Part shown: positions 44,426 to 58,215 of the stretch, one piece after another
Layout: the number at the start of each line of letters is the position of its first letter
How positions within the stretch are numbered: the first letter of the stretch is position 1
NCBI RefSeq assembly: GCF_000715075.1
Contig: NC_134096.1
Location: forward strand, 70,437,026 to 70,501,025
Reading direction: 5' to 3'
Length of the DNA stretch: 64,000 nt
From: Nicotiana tabacum
Lineage: Eukaryota > Streptophyta > Magnoliopsida > Solanales > Solanaceae
Program-made: the position numbers and the translations under genes
The notes under the pieces: generated by a model
Databases searched by the model: none
Told to the model about the DNA's origin: nothing
What the model saw: only the letters and a program-made list of their open reading frames with translations

Positions 44426-45399
44426 TGATGGAAATGATAATTGGTTACGACTACTGAATTGGCTTCAATTATCATAAATGAGTTACCTAATTTATTTCTA
44501 TTACTTGTTGTTGTTACTAATATTGCGAACAGGTTAATGTAAGTGACCCGCCTTAGCCACGTCACTACTTCATCGAGGTTAGACTGAGCACTTACCAGTA
44601 CATGGGGTCGGTTGTACTGATACTACACTCTGCACTTCTTGTGCAGATTTCAGAGTTGGTCCCAGCGGCGTACCGTAGACTTGCTCGGATTTCAGCTACT
44701 CGGAGGAGACTTGAGGTATAATTGGATGGCGTCCGCAGTTCTGAAGTCCCCGTCTATTTTACTTTAGCTGTGTGTTTATTTCCAGACTATTTTATTTTAT
44801 TCAGACCTTTATTTGTATTAATCTAGAAGCTCGTGCACTTGTGACACCAATTCTGGGATGGTATTTAGACACCATTATTTTTATGGATTATTCACTATAT
44901 TTTAGACTTTGCTTCTGCATTTGTTCTTTGTTATTAACAAATTCAAAAATTATTTTAAAATGGATAATATTATTCTAACATTGGCTTGCCTAGCAAGTGA
45001 AATGTTAGGCGCCATCACGGTCCGAAGGTGGGAATTTCGGGTCGTGACATGCCGACTTATGTGTAAACGACCCCAGAATGGAGTTTTGATGATTCCAATA
45101 GCTCCGTTATGTCATTTATGACTTGTGTGCAAAATTTGAGGTCAATCGGACGTGATTTGATAGGTTCCGACGTCGTTTGTAGAAATTAGAAGTTTCAAAG
45201 TTCATTAGGCTTGAATCTATGTGTGATTCGTGTTTTAGTGTTGTTGGATGTGATTTGAAGACACGACTAAGTTCGTATGATATTTTAGGACTTGTTGGTA
45301 TATTTGGTTAAGGTCACGGGGGCCTTGGGTGAGTTTCGGACGGCTAACGGATCAATTTTGGACTTGGCATTTTAGCTGAAGAATGCTGTTTTTCTGTCA

Positions 45400-45800
45400 C
45401 TAGTTTCCTTCTATGCGATCGCGTGAGAAGGTCCGCGATCGCATAGGCTTGTTTAGGCAGAGGTGAGATTGTTCTATGCGATCGAGAGAAGGCAACCGCG
45501 ATCGCGTAGGTTTGGCCAGGCTGTGTGACGCGAACGCGTGGGAAATGTCGCGTTCGTATAGAGGAAATAGAGCAGAAGTGGAGGTCACGCGTTTGTGCTT
45601 CGCGATCGCGTGGATGAGTCCGCGATCGCGTAGGTTTGTGCATCAGTGATCCGCGTTCGTGTGGATTCAACTGCATTCGCGAAGGCCAAATTTGGGGGCA
45701 GTTTCTTTTGTGCTTCGCGATCGCGTGAACTAATCCACGATCGCATAGGGTCAATTTTTGGTAGTGGAAATATGTGCTTCGCGATCGCATAGAAGAAATG
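45400..45800. repeat. CGCGATCGCG motif array in the solo LTR
   Basis: Spaced CGCGATCGCG copies and variants as at 1284-1672, here in the opposite orientation, within the right part of the solo LTR. Confidence 0.75.
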
Positions 45801-48800
45801 ACCGTGCAGAGAGTTTAAGTTCTGAAAATGGAACTTCGTCCCATTTTCCATTTTTACCGATTTGGAGCTCGAGAAGAGGCGATTTTTGGGAGATTTTCAA
45901 GGAAAACAATAAAGTATGTGTTATTAACTAAATATTGGTCAAATTACCTGAATCAATGATTGTTTTTAACATTTAATTGGTGAATTAAGTTGGAAAATTG
46001 TGAAAACCCTCTTTGTTTAATTTGAAGATTTGAGGGTCGAGTTGATGTCGGATTTGAATAAAATTTATATGGTTGGACTCGTGGTTGAAGGAGCGTTCAT
46101 ATTTTATAACTTTTGTCGGGTTCCGAGACGTGGGTCCTAAGGGAAATTTTTTAGTGTAATTTCAGATGTTTGTGGAAAAATTAGTATTTGATATAGAATA
46201 AATTCCTATAATTTGTGTTGATTGAATCAAATTAATTGTGACTAGATTCGAGTCGTTCGAAAGTTGATACGCATAGAATGGAATTTCTGGAGCATTATTT
46301 AGCTTGCTCGATATTGAATTCGGCTTGTTCGAGGTAAGTAACTATTCTAATCTTGGAGCTGAGGGTATGAACCCTGAATATACGTATTATGTGAATTATT
46401 TGGAGGTGACGCACATGCTAGGTGATGGGCGTGTGGGCGTGCACTATAGAAATTATGACGTAATTGGTTCCGTAAAATTTTGTAGTCAAATAATCTTGGC
46501 ATTTTCTATGTAGTTTTATGTCTTAAAGAAATTGAGCTGAGAATCATATTAAAATTCATGTTGAGGCTATGTGCTAGTATTATTGGGACCCACAGAGGTC
46601 ATATTGCTGTGAATTATTTATTTTAAATTGAAAATTTATACTCTGTCATATTCATTACATATTATATCTCAGTCTCTGTTGCTATTTATTGATACATCAT
46701 ATCATCATTTTCGCGCTATTTTCATGACTTTGTGAGCCCATGAGAGAGAGACTGGAGAGATTGATGACTGAGGGAGTACAAGGGCCTGACTGTGATGATA
46801 TTTTTGGGATCGGGTGGCACACCGTAGCAGGCCATGTTGGCTTTATATATATTATTATTATGTGGATCGGGGCTGCCCGCCTGCAGCAGACCTTACAGGC
46901 TTTATATAGCATGTGAGTTGTCCGTGCAGCACGTGAGTTGTCCGTGCGAATCCAGATATTTGTACTATAGCACGTGAGTTGTCCGTGCGGTTTATAGCGC
47001 TTGGGCTGAAGGAGCCCCTCCAGAGTCTGCACACACCCCCAGTGAGCGCGGTTGATATTATTAAGGGATGGATCTTCCCTGGACATGGATCTTCTCTGAA
47101 TTATTGTATACCTGGAGATGGATCTTCTCAACGGACTGGATTGGCCCTACTTGGTACTGAGTGACTGATGATCAGTTGATGTGTATATTCTGTGATGGAT
47201 CTTCCCTGGGCCGGATTGGCCATATACAGTACCGAGTGATTGGGCATGATGAGTGGAATGTGTGAGAAAGTGATATTGAGTACTCTGAGAGTGTGAGTAC
47301 ATGAGTTCATCTCTGAGATACATTGCATTGACATGCACACGTGACATACAGGCATAGAGATGTATTTTCCTCATGATGTACGGTATCACATCATTCATGA
47401 TTTCTCACACATGTTGACACATGGGCATAGTGATGCATTTGTTTTATACTGGTTATCTAGAAAGAAAATGAGACATATTAATTATCATTGAAAGGATTTT
47501 GGGAAAATTTCTATTTTCAAACTTGCTCATATTTTTGGCTACTTCGGTAAACGATTTGGGGTTTCACTGATGTACTTGAAAGGCAGAACTATTTTCAGAA
47601 ATCATGATTTTGCTGAGCATTTTTATCTCTGAGTTACTTCTTGTATTATTTGCTTTACGTTGTTATGGACTGTTGTTGGCTATTGGTGTGGACCCGACCT
47701 TAGAATAAGCTCGTCACTAATTTCAACCTAAGGTTAGGTTTGTTACTTATTGAGTACATGGGGTTGGTTTGTACTCATACTACACTTCTACATCTTGCGT
47801 ACAGATGTTGGCTATTGATACTATTGTGTTCGACGAGAGATGGATTTGAAGACGTACCTGTGTTCTAGTTGTAGCTGCCTCTTGTTCATGGTAGCCTTAG
47901 ATTCATAAAACTTTATTTATGTACTTTTCAAACAGATGATGTTCTACTTCATACCAGCTTTATATACTCTATTCTTAAAAGCTCATGATTTGTACTACCA
48001 GTTCTTGGGGAAATGTATTAGTTTTATATATTTTCTTTTAATTAATTGCCTTATAAATTTCATGGAAATTGGATAGTTGGTAATTGGCTTACCTAGCGGG
48101 TTGGGCTAGGTGCCATCACGACTAGTTGGATTTTGGGTCGTGATAAAAAACCGGGCTCATGATACACTCCGGCCTCCAATAGGGTAAAATAAACTCGAGA
48201 TATGATTGCGAAGGATCGAAATCGAAACAAAGGTCTCATTGAGTTCAGAATTCGGGGGCACGTTTTCTGCCTTCGAGAATGTCGGGGTCATGATTCAAGA
48301 TCCAAATCCTGAAAGACTTCGGAAGACATTGTCGGGCAATCAAGCACGACCAACAGAAGGCTGTAATATCCGCGACTGACCGAATATCGCGGCGTGGATC
48401 CCGGCACGTATCGATGAAGAACCGGTAATAAGTTAAATAGAAGATATTTTACCTTTTATAGAGTTGTACTTAGAGTAGGATCCCCCTACTATATAAAGGT
48501 GGGTCTAATAATTCATTAGGGACATTCTAACACGTATTCCAAAGCAATATATTATTATTATTTTCACTGTTATTGTAAGCTTTTTCTCTCGTTCATCAAA
48601 ATTGTCCACTGTGAGCCCGGATCGAGGGTGAATGCTTCACCAAGGCTGGAATCATCCTCCTCGCTTGTTTTGAAATTATTGTATCTTTACTTATCCATTC
48701 TAACTCAATTTATCTTTTTGTATCAAATTAATATGCATATCCTTAAAACCACTTACAAATTTAATTGTTATCCGATTAAGGGTAAATGGTTTGGTGCCCA

Positions 48801-48905
48801 CCGTGGGGCTAAGGATAATAGTGGCAATTTGATACAAATTTCCGTAACACACCCTACTTCACACTTGTTCTTTGAAGTGTCTTTGATTTCAGATCTAAGT
48901 TTAAA

Positions 48906-50580
48906 ATGTTGAACTCCCAATCTGCCCCTCTAAACATGGATGTTGAATCTGGGCACCATGGCGAGAACAACAAATTTTTGCCCGGTAACGAGGTGCCCCT
49001 TGCCAATCCCAACAGAATTACGGTCGCGGACCCGATCGACGCCAACTCACATGTGGCCATTAACATGAATTTGCCCACCGATACAGAGAACAGCTTTCGA
49101 GGGGGAGTCTGATCGGTAGCCCAAAATACTCGTGACGGTGAAGGGGATGGGATCAATTTACGGGAGATTTTTGAAATGCGGCAGACCTAGAAGGCAGCAA
49201 TAGCCCAACTACAGAACCATAGCCGCGCTCTCAGTAAAGTTGAGCCCGAACCGTCCCGGAAAAACACTCGCAGAAATAAACCAGCCATAGTAATGAAGCT
49301 GAACCCGGGACTAACCCTAAGATAATAAAGATACTCGAGGAATTGACAAAATGGGTAGAAACGGGAGAAAAGAATATCGAAGCCAACGACAAGAAGGTGG
49401 AGACCTACAACTCTAGGGTCGACCAGATCCCTGAAGCACCTCCAATATTGAAGGGCCTAGACTCCAAAAAGTTTGTTCAAAAACCTTTTCCTCCTAACGC
49501 GGCTCCGAAGCCGATCCCAAGAAGTTCTGCATGCCTGAAATTCCTAAATACAACGGAACAACTGATCCAAATGAACATGTGACCTCGTACACATGCGTCA
49601 TCAAGGGGAACGACTTGGAAGATGATGAGATCAAATTTGTCCTACTGAAAACGTTCGGAGAGACCTTGTCAAAAGGAGCTATTATATGGTATCACAACTT
49701 GCCCCCCAATTCTTTTGACTTATTTGCGATGCGTGCAGATGCTTTTGTAAAAGAGCACGCCGGAGCCATCAAAGTTGAGACCAAGAAGTCGGACCTTTTC
49801 AAGGTAAAGCAAAGAGATAACGAGATGCTCGGGGAGTTCGTGTCAAGGTTTCAAATAGAATGGATGGACCTGTGGCCGGTGGCAGACGATTGGGTCATTT
49901 AGGCCTTCACCCAAGGACTCAATGCTCGAAGCTCATTGGCTTCGCAGCAGTTGAAGCAAAATCTAGTAGAATATCCAGCTGTAACTTGGGCTGATGTGCA
50001 TTACCGGTACCAATCAAAAATTAGGGTCGAAGATGATCAGCTTGGGACCCCTTTCGGGTCTGTTTATCCTGTCTGAGCTAGTGACAGATACAAAAGAAAC
50101 ATTGATCATGAACAAGGTCAAGTAGAGATCAGTATCAACCATACAACGGTGATCGTAGGGGTAACGGGTCTGGAAGAAACCATGTGAGAAGTCAAAGGAG
50201 AAGCGATCGAGGTCAAAATAACCGGGGACTCATGAGCAAAAACGGTTTCGACAGGCCCATCAAGTCTAAGGAAGCGCCGAGGTTATCGTAGTACAACTTC
50301 AACGTCGATGTTGCTGCTATCGTGTCTGCCATCGGACGTATTAAAGACACCAAGTGGCCTCGACCTATACAGTTTGATCCATCCCAAAGGGATCCGAACT
50401 TAATATATAAATATCATGGCACTCACGGCCACAGAACAGAGGATTGCCAACATTTGAGAGAGGAAGTAGCCCGATTATTCAACAACAGACATCTCCGAGA
50501 ATTCCTGAGCGATCGAGCCAAAAACCATTTCAGGAATGGAGATTCTAGTAAGCAGATCGAGTAGGAGGAGCCTCAATACG
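48906..50580 (+). pseudogene. Tat-element gag, broken
   Basis: The first frame begins MLNSQSAPLNMDVESGHH at 48906. The conserved gag core is at 49531-49902 (MPEIPKYNGTTDPNEHV, IIWYHNLPPNSFDLFAM, a VSRFQIEWMDL segment), with a TAG at 49900 and the frame going on as AFTQGLNARS. The knuckle-like end with YKYHGTHGHRTEDCQHLREE lies at 50406-50460. Several stops split it. Gag would form the virus-like particle of the retrotransposon. Confidence 0.8.
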
Positions 50581-50679
50581 TCATTAACATAATCATCGGT
50601 GGGGTCGACGTTCTCTAGGGGCCGATGTTAAAGCACACCAAAGTGTCCATCAAGAGGGAAAAACGGACTTGAGATTACG

Positions 50680-53600
50680 TACCAGAAGGAGCCTTGTCTT
50701 TCAATGACGAGGATGTTGAAGGCATCGTACAGCCCCACAATGATGCACTGGTAATATCTGTACTCATAAATAAATCTCGAGTTAAGCGTGTGTTAATTGA
50801 TCCAGGTAGATCGGCTTATATCATTAGATCGAGGGTCGGGGAACAACTAGGTCTACAAGACCAAATCATGCCTGCAGTCAGGGTTCTGAACGGATTCAAC
50901 ATGGTATGCGAAACCACTAAAGGGCAGATAATATTACTAGTGAACACCGCCAAAACCATTCAGGAAACAAAGTTCTATGTGATCGAAGGAGACATGAGGT
51001 ACAATGCTCTGTTCGGGAGACCATGGATTCACAACATGAGGGCAGTACCCTCAACGCTGCACCAGGTGCTGAAATTCCCGATGCCAGGAGGGACTAAAAC
51101 AGTTATGGAGAATAATCGTCCATAAAGGAAATGTTAGCGGTCGACGAGGTGATCCCGATATCCGCACTTTTGACATCGAAGATTCTAGGTCTGGTGTCCA
51201 TAGATGAAACCAAATAGCAATTACTGATACATGCCTCGATCGAATCAGAGAAGCAGGAGATGGATGAGGGCGATGACTACGAAGTTCCTAGATCTTTTAT
51301 AGTCCCCGATGATTCTGTCGCCACCAAATCAACATTAGAAGAACTAGAGCAAGTCATATTGATTGAACAACTGCCTGATCATAAGGTACACCTGGGCACG
51401 GGGCTAAGTCCCGAGCTCAGGAAAAAACTCATTCAATTCCTTATAGCTAACATAAATTGTTTTTCTTGGTCCCACCTCAATATGACAAGGATTCCGCCGG
51501 AGATAACTACTCACAAGCTAAGCCTGGATCCGAAGTTACATTTGGTCAAGCAAAAAAGGAGGCCTCAGTCCGAAGTCAAGCATGCATTCATCAAGGACGA
51601 GGTATCTAAACTCCTTAAAATATGGTCCATCCGGGAGGTTAAGTACCCAGATGGGCTAGCAAACGTAGTAGTAGTCCCTAATCCGGGAGGTTAAGACTTA
51701 AACAAGGCATGCCCCAAGGACTCTTTCCCTCTGCCAAATATCGATCGCACTTACCAACGCCTAGTAAATTAGATGTTCGAAGAGCAAATAGGAAAATCAA
51801 TGGAGATTTACATTGACGATATGTTGGTTAAGTCCCTGCGAGAAGAGGACCATTTGAAACATTTGCATTAAACCTCTGATATATTGAAGAAATATAATAT
51901 GAAGTTGAACCTAAAGAAATGCGCATTCGGAATCGGGTCCGAGAAATTCCTCGGATTCATGGTGTCCAACCGGAGAATCGAGATTAATCCCAATAAAATC
52001 AAGGCCATCGAGGACATCACCATTGTGGATAATGTTAAGGTCGTTCAAAGATTAACAGGGTGCATAGCCACTTTGGGTCGATTCATATCGAGGTCCTACG
52101 ACAAGAGCCATCGATTCTTTTCACTATTGAAAAAGAAGAATAACTTCTCGTGGACCCCGGAGTGTCAACAAGCCTTTGAGGAACTCAAGCGGTACCTTTC
52201 GAGCTCGTCTTTGCTTCATACTCTGAAGGTAGACGAACGGTTGTACCTGTACTTAGCGGTATCCTAGGTAGCGGTAAGTGGAGTCTTGGTCCGGGAAGAG
52301 GAAGGTACGTAATTTCCTATCTATTATCTTAGCAGATTCCTAGGCGAGGCTGAAACTAGGTATCCTTACCTAGAAAAATTGGCGCTCGCTTTGCTGAGAG
52401 CCTCTAGGAAGCTAAAACTGTATTTTCAATGCCATCCCATGTGTGTTGTGACTACTTACCCATTAAGAAACATAATGCAAAAGCCCGAGCTCTCAGGGCG
52501 ATTGGCTAAATAGGCCGTAAAGATCAGCGGGTACGATATCGAATATCGACCCGGAACGGACATCAAATCTCAAATTTTGGCGAACTTCATAGACGACTTT
52601 ACGTCAGCCCTAATTCCTGAGGTCGAGAAAGAGTTGTTGTTGAACTCGGGGACCTCTTTCGGAATCTGGACCCTCTTCACGGACGGTGCCTCGAATGAAA
52701 AGAGGTCCGTACTTGGCATCGTGTTCAAGCCATAGACGGGTAATGTAGTTAGGCAATCTATTAGAACTGTAAAATTGACTAACAATGAGGCCGAGTATGA
52801 GGCCATGATTGTAGGTCTTGAACCGACTAAAAGCCTGGAGGCTGAGGTGGTCGAAACTAAGTGAGATTCACTCTTCATGGTGAACACCAAGTCAATGGAA
52901 CGTTCGAATTCAAAGAGGAACGAATGCAAAAATACCTGGATAAACTATAGGTAATGTTACATCGGTTCAGGGAATGGACTTTATAACATGTACCTCGGGA
53001 TCAAAACAGCAACGATGCTCTTGCTAACTTGGGATCGTCGGCTGACGATAATGAATTCAACTCAACAACGGTCGTACAACTCATGAAATCGGTAGTGGAG
53101 GAAGGCCATGCTGAGATAAACTCGATAAGCTTTACCTGGGACTGGAGAAACAAATACGTATATTACCTGAAGACTGGAAAACTTCCCTCGGATCCTAAAG
53201 AATCGAGAGCTCTGTGTGCAAAGGCGGTCCGGTTCAGCTTGTCCAAAGACTGTACCCTACTCAGAAGAGCATTCGATGGCCCACTCGCCATATGTATGGG
53301 ACCGGGAGACACCGAGTATGTTTTTATGAAAGTCCACGAGGGCACCTGCGAGAACCATTCGGGCGCTGAGTCATTGGTTCGGAAGATAATCATAGTCGGC
53401 TACTACTGGATCGACATGGAAAAAGACACAAAGGAGTTCATGCAAAAATGCGACGAATGTCAAAGAGCATGCTCCGATTATCCATCAGCCTGAAGAACCG
53501 TTGTATTCGGTCTTGTCACCCAGGTCGTTCATGAAATGGGTAATGGACATCATTGGTCCCCTGCCTTGGGCTGGTAAAGCTCAATTTATCTTATTTATGA

Positions 53601-54410
53601 CTGATTATTTTTCTAAGTGGGTGGAAGCCGAGGCTTTTGAGAAAGTCAGGGAGAAGAAGGTTATTGATTTCATATGGGACCACATAATATGCAGATTCGG
53701 AATACCGGCCGAGATCGTGTGCGACAATGAGACCACATAAAGTGAGGGAGGAGGAGGTTATTGATTTCATATGGGACCACATAAAGTGAGCAAGTTTTTC
53801 GAGGACCATAAGATCAAAAGGATCCTATCGACACCCTATCACCCTAGTGGAAACGGGCAAGCAGAGTCCACAAACAAAACCATACTCCAAAACCTCAAAA
53901 AGAGATTAACCGACGCCAAAGAGAAATGGAAGGAAATCTTGCCTGAAGTCCTATGGGCATATCATACGACCTCAAAATCAAGTACCGGGGCCACCCCGTT
54001 CTCGTTGGTCTACGTCGAAGCTCTTATACCGGTCAAAGTAGGAGAACCGAGTCCCAGGTTCCGATATACGACTGAAGAATCAAACGAGGAGGCCATGAGT
54101 ACGAACCTGGAACTGCTAGACGAAAGGCGCGAGGCCGCCCTTGCCCGATTGGCCGCCCAAAAACAATTGATCGAAAGATATTACAATCGGAGAGCCAACC
54201 TTCGACACTTCAATATCGGAGACTTGGTGTTAAGAAAGGTGATATTGAGCACCCAAAACCCAAATAAAGAGAAGCTGGGACCGAATTGGGAAGGTCCATA
54301 TTGAATTATAGAGATCACCGGCAAAGGATCGTACAAACTCGAAACGGTGAACGGTGAGTGGCTACCAAACAACTGGAACATAACCCACTTAAAATGATAT
54401 AACTGTTAAG
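50680..54410 (+). pseudogene. Tat-element pol: protease, RT, RNase H, integrase
   Basis: Protease: VLIDPGRSAYI at about 50793, with DPG in place of DSG. RT: opens with a DDYEVPRSF segment (51269); the part between FPLPNIDR (51723) and YIDDMLVKS (51811) is nearly all missing, so the palm is deleted. Connection and RNase H: FLGFMVSNRRIEINP, FSWTPECQQAFEELK. A second RNase H-type domain FTDGASNEKRSVLGIV...NNEAEYEAMIVGL (52675-52830) fits the extra RNase H of the Tat group. Integrase: zinc-binding H-H-C-C (NHSGAES to CDECQRA, 53350-53466), core WVMDIIGPLPW and IVCDNETT with a local duplication, HPSGNGQAESTNKT (53840), and NIGDLVLRKV at the end. Many stops. Confidence 0.85.
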
Positions 54411-55567
54411 GTACGACCGCATTCATTACCTTTCTTTAAATATATTACGGGCTGGACTAACATTTGCAGGTAACTACCAAGGAATGATGCAACTATTAGG
54501 CCTGAAAGCACGCGTTGCACTCTTTTTCCCTTGAACCAGTTTTGTCCCAAATGGGTTTTCCGGCAAGGTTTTTAATGAGGCAACAGTGGATCGTGCTAAC
54601 TTAGAATTGAAGACTGACTATGAACCGAAGTCAAGGTTCGCATCAACGGTATTCGAGCCCTCTCTAAGATCGGCCCCGAATACTGGGGGCCATCACCCTC
54701 GGGTAATGATTTTAGCAAGGAAGGAAACTTCATGCTCAAATACGTCTGGACTTGGTGGATAGGATTTGTTGTAAAGACCAAACGGTCAAATGAACTGTGC
54801 CCATATAGACCACTTAAGCCATAACATGAAGCTTGTACATATTTATAATCTTGTATGTTGCACAGAAATAAAAGAAAGTTCCTACCTTGCAGATACATAT
54901 TTTGTCTCTTAATTACTGTATTTTGTTCCTTAAAGACATCGGGCTCAAGGGCCACCTCTATCTGAATCCAAGAGATCACCCCCGCTCAGGGACTGTCGCA
55001 TGGACAAGCCCGGACGGCTCGGGCTACGAAGCCCGGGGGCAAAAACCTATTAGGAAATGACCGAACTTCAACGGCTATGGTCATCCCCATTCAGGGATTG
55101 TTGTCCTGGGCAAGCCCGGATGACTCGAGGTAATAAGCCCATTAGGCAACACTCGAACTTAAGAGGCTAGGGTCATCCTAGAACGTCTCGGAGACGTGCG
55201 AGATCCGTAACCAAAACATAAGGCCTTCAAAATTTCTAAACTGGTTCAAAGGCTACCTTCGGCAAAATTATAATCTAAAACATTCTAAGTAAACACTTCG
55301 GGGAAAGCTTTCATTCATACTGAGCCCCCATGAGTCTTAAGCAAAATAATATCAAGAACGAGCATTGTTCGAACCTTTGAACAAGACCTAATTATTACAT
55401 GCTAAGGCATTCATAATCTTTGCGATCGTAAAGAAATAAGCAAAAAGAAACAAGCTTGAAATTTGTCGAAGGGAAAAATTCATGTATATATACATAAATT
55501 TTTACAAAGGCCAAACGGCCTCAACAAAATACAAAAGTACAAAAGTAAAGAAAAATCTACAAGGCAT
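54411..55567 (+). other. Tat-element 3' non-coding region with a tandem repeat
   Basis: No sense ORF is supported. Two imperfect copies of a roughly 90-base unit (ATCACCCCCGCTCAGGGACTG / CATCCCCATTCAGGGATTG..., each with CAAGCCCGGA and CTATTAGG or CCATTAGG) lie at about 54973-55170. Such long 3' regions with tandem repeats are common in Tat-lineage elements. Confidence 0.55.
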
Positions 55568-55968
55568 CTAAGAAGCCCGATCTTCGCCGGAGCCCTCCTC
55601 GTCACCGGAACCATCGGGGTCTTCCCCGTCCTCGGATCCGCCCGAACCCTCGGAATCTTCCTCTTCCTCGGGGTACGCCAACTTCTTGGCCTCAGCCTCG
55701 AGCCTCTTAACATTTTCAATCTTGGCTGATAAATCGAACCCCCGGGCATGAACTTCCTCGAGAACCTCCCTCCGGGACTGCTACCTCATATATTTAACGA
55801 TGGCCTTCAGGCATTCCTGAGCTGCCTCAGTATCAGCTTTATACTAGGCCACCATCTCTTCAGCGTCGGCCCTGGTTATTTTCGCCGCTGACTTGGTTGC
55901 TTCAAGCTCCTTGGCAAGGGTATCCCGTGTGGCAACATCCGAGCCCAGCTGAGACTGGAATTCTGTAA
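55568..55968 (-). pseudogene. Antisense ORF remnant of the Tat element
   Basis: On the minus strand, from about 55960 to the stop at 55568-55570, one frame reads about 130 codons with two internal stops: a heptad-like helical part (SDVATRDTLAKELEATKSAA, LEEVHARGFDLSAKIENVK) followed by an acidic Glu/Asp/Gly/Ser tail (EEEEDSEGSGGSEDGEDPDG). Codon periodicity and low complexity suggest former coding. Antisense ORFs between pol and the 3' LTR are known from several Tat-lineage elements; their role is not settled. The N-terminal end is cut by the 3' LTR. Confidence 0.6.
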
Positions 55969-55969
55969 T

Positions 55970-56725
55970 TGATATCAGATAATTCTCCTTGTTACACTAC
56001 TCATTCCCTAATTAATATACTAATACTAGACAGTTGTCATGCCATAATTCAATATCTAGAAGGGAACATTGTATACGGGTAAAAATCGGGATCATGATAC
56101 ACTCCGGTCTCTAATAGAGTAAAACGAACTCGAGATATGATTGTGAAGGATCGAAATCGAAACCAAGGTCTCATCGAGTCAGAATCCAGGGGCACGTTTT
56201 CTGCCTTCGAGAATGTCGGGGTCATGATTCGAGATCGATCCAAATCCTGAAATACTTCGGAAGATATTGTTGGGCAATCAAGCACGACCAACAGAAGGCT
56301 GTAACATCCGTGTCTGAACGAATATAGCGGCGTGGATCCCGGCACGTATCGATGAAGAACTGGCAATCAGTTAAACAGAAAATTTTTTACCTTTTATAGA
56401 ATTGTACTTAGAGTAGGATTCCTCTACTATATAAAGGGGGGTCTAATAATTCATTAGGGACATTGTAACATGTATTCCAAAGCAATATATTATTATTTTC
56501 ACTGTTATTGTAAGCTTTTTCTCTCGTTCATCAAAATTGTCCACTGTGAGCCCGGATCGAGGGTGAATGCTTCACCAAGGCTGGAATCATCCTCCTCGCG
56601 TGGTTTGAAGTTATTGTATCTTTACTTGTCCATTCTAACTTAATTTATCTTTTTGTATCAAATTAATCTACATATCCTTAAAACCATTTACAAATTTAAT
56701 TGTTATCCGATTTTGAGGGTAAACA
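55970..56725 (+). repeat. 3' LTR of the Tat element
   Basis: From TGATATCAGATAATTC to GAGGGTAAACA, uninterrupted, matching 16014-16129 plus 48146-48788. It has the same TATA-like CTATATAAAG (about 56430) and the transcribed end. It serves here as the empty-site reference for the solo LTR insertion. Confidence 0.85.
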
Positions 56726-57949
56726 AACATGTAACACATGAAGATGAAATATATTCAAGTTAATTGAGACCTTCTCTAAGTGATCAAGATTAAGGTAACT
56801 TTAAATCAAATTTCATTTTACTATAAGTTCAACTCGATCTAGTTGAACCACAAGTTCGTGTTCAATTTTAACCATATACTCGAACTTTCCGTGCATTGTT
56901 GGTAAACGAAAAACTGGCACTTACCTTTTACAAAATATTTTGGTAATAGGAGAACTGACCGTTAGTTATTAGAAAATTGAAAGGCACCTCTCATTATTGA
57001 AGATGACAAATTCACACTATTCACCTGCTTTTGTATGAAACTTTATTAAACGGTGAGACCACAAAACTACACGTAAAGGATATTAATGGTCCATATTGTA
57101 GCTCATAAATTAAGGCTGAGTTCTCTTATCCAAACTGCCAAGAGCCACAGTTTTGATCAGAATCGTTCTTTTCAGTACGTGAATTCGTGAAAGAAGCCAA
57201 AGTTTCCTAATACTAATACCTTTTGTTTTCTCTTCACATGTCTTTGATACAGCATATGCATACGTAAGAGACTAGTTTAAGTACTTAATAGAGTTCTCAT
57301 ATCCTAGAAATGATGAAGGTGATGCCACGATATAATTACAAATTCTACAAATTGAAGCCAGGCCCAGGTGTGGATTATTACTGAATTTATTGTTGTTATT
57401 GTTATATTTTTGTTGTTAGCAATTGAAACTCCTTACTTTGCATGTACTGTCAGCTATCACATCATGTATCCCATTCTTGGCAGGCATTGTTACTTTAATT
57501 TTTACCTTTTTTTAAAAAGACAATTTTTTTTCATTTTCTTTGATCAGAAACAAGATGCAATATGAAAAATAAGAAGGAAATATATATATATATATATATA
57601 TACACATTGACAGTTTCTCAAACTCGAAAAGTCGTTATGGTTTGTTTTGTAAACTCTAACTGGCAACTAGTTATTGATTGCTTTGCTAAAATTGCAAAGC
57701 TAATTTATTGGTCAAAGTCAAATATTCCAAAATCTTTAATAAACATGCAAGTCACTTTCGGCTATCTATTAATTCTGTTTCTTACGATTTCAATGGTATG
57801 GGTTTGCCAATAAACGTAATGTTATGTCATTACAGTTGAGTTTTAATTTGATTTGTAAATCAAGAATGTTTGACGTCATTTTATTTTATATACAACTTTT
57901 ATAATTTTTAGAACTTAAATTCATCTAGTTACTGATATTATATACTTCA

Positions 57950-58215
57950 ATCTTTCTTTTTCTCTATCAAATTACCTTTGCAACCATTACTTTAAAACTT
58001 TCTTCCACTAAAACTTGCCAAGTCGACACTCGTTAAGTAAATAGTCCCAAAGAAATTGGGATGGGACTAAATCACTTTCTTTTGTTTTTTAGAATGTTGA
58101 TTCGGTACTTTAACTAGTCCTTTTAAAATGTTCGGACGCGGTTATAACTAGTAAACATGCATCACTAGGAAAAATAATATTCTTATCTAACAATTTTATA
58201 CATATATAATTAAGT
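57950..58215 (+). repeat. Segment similar to the gene's 3' flank
   Basis: TTCTCTATCAAATTACCTTTGCAACCATTACTTTAA-like sequence and, further on, TCGGACGCGGTTATAACT followed by AGTAAACATGCATCA match 62505-62580 and 62825-62910 in the same order and orientation. It lies 1.4 kb upstream of the start codon. Confidence 0.65.

Larger units (their letters stand above)
41983..45049 (+). repeat. 3' LTR of the Tekay element
   Basis: 3067 bp, from TGTGATAACCC to GGGTCGTGACA, preceded by the purine-rich AGAGGTGGAGAA. Its first 660 bp match 16316-16978. It contains the CGCGAACGCG array and a tandem array (separate entries). Open frames inside are chance frames. Confidence 0.85.

Noticed and set aside
46697..47398. 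Minus-strand frames of 75-144 codons at 46.7-47.4 kb
   Set aside because: They lie in the solo LTR, lack any recognisable domain, and the matching part of the LTR at 1-760 does not keep the frames.
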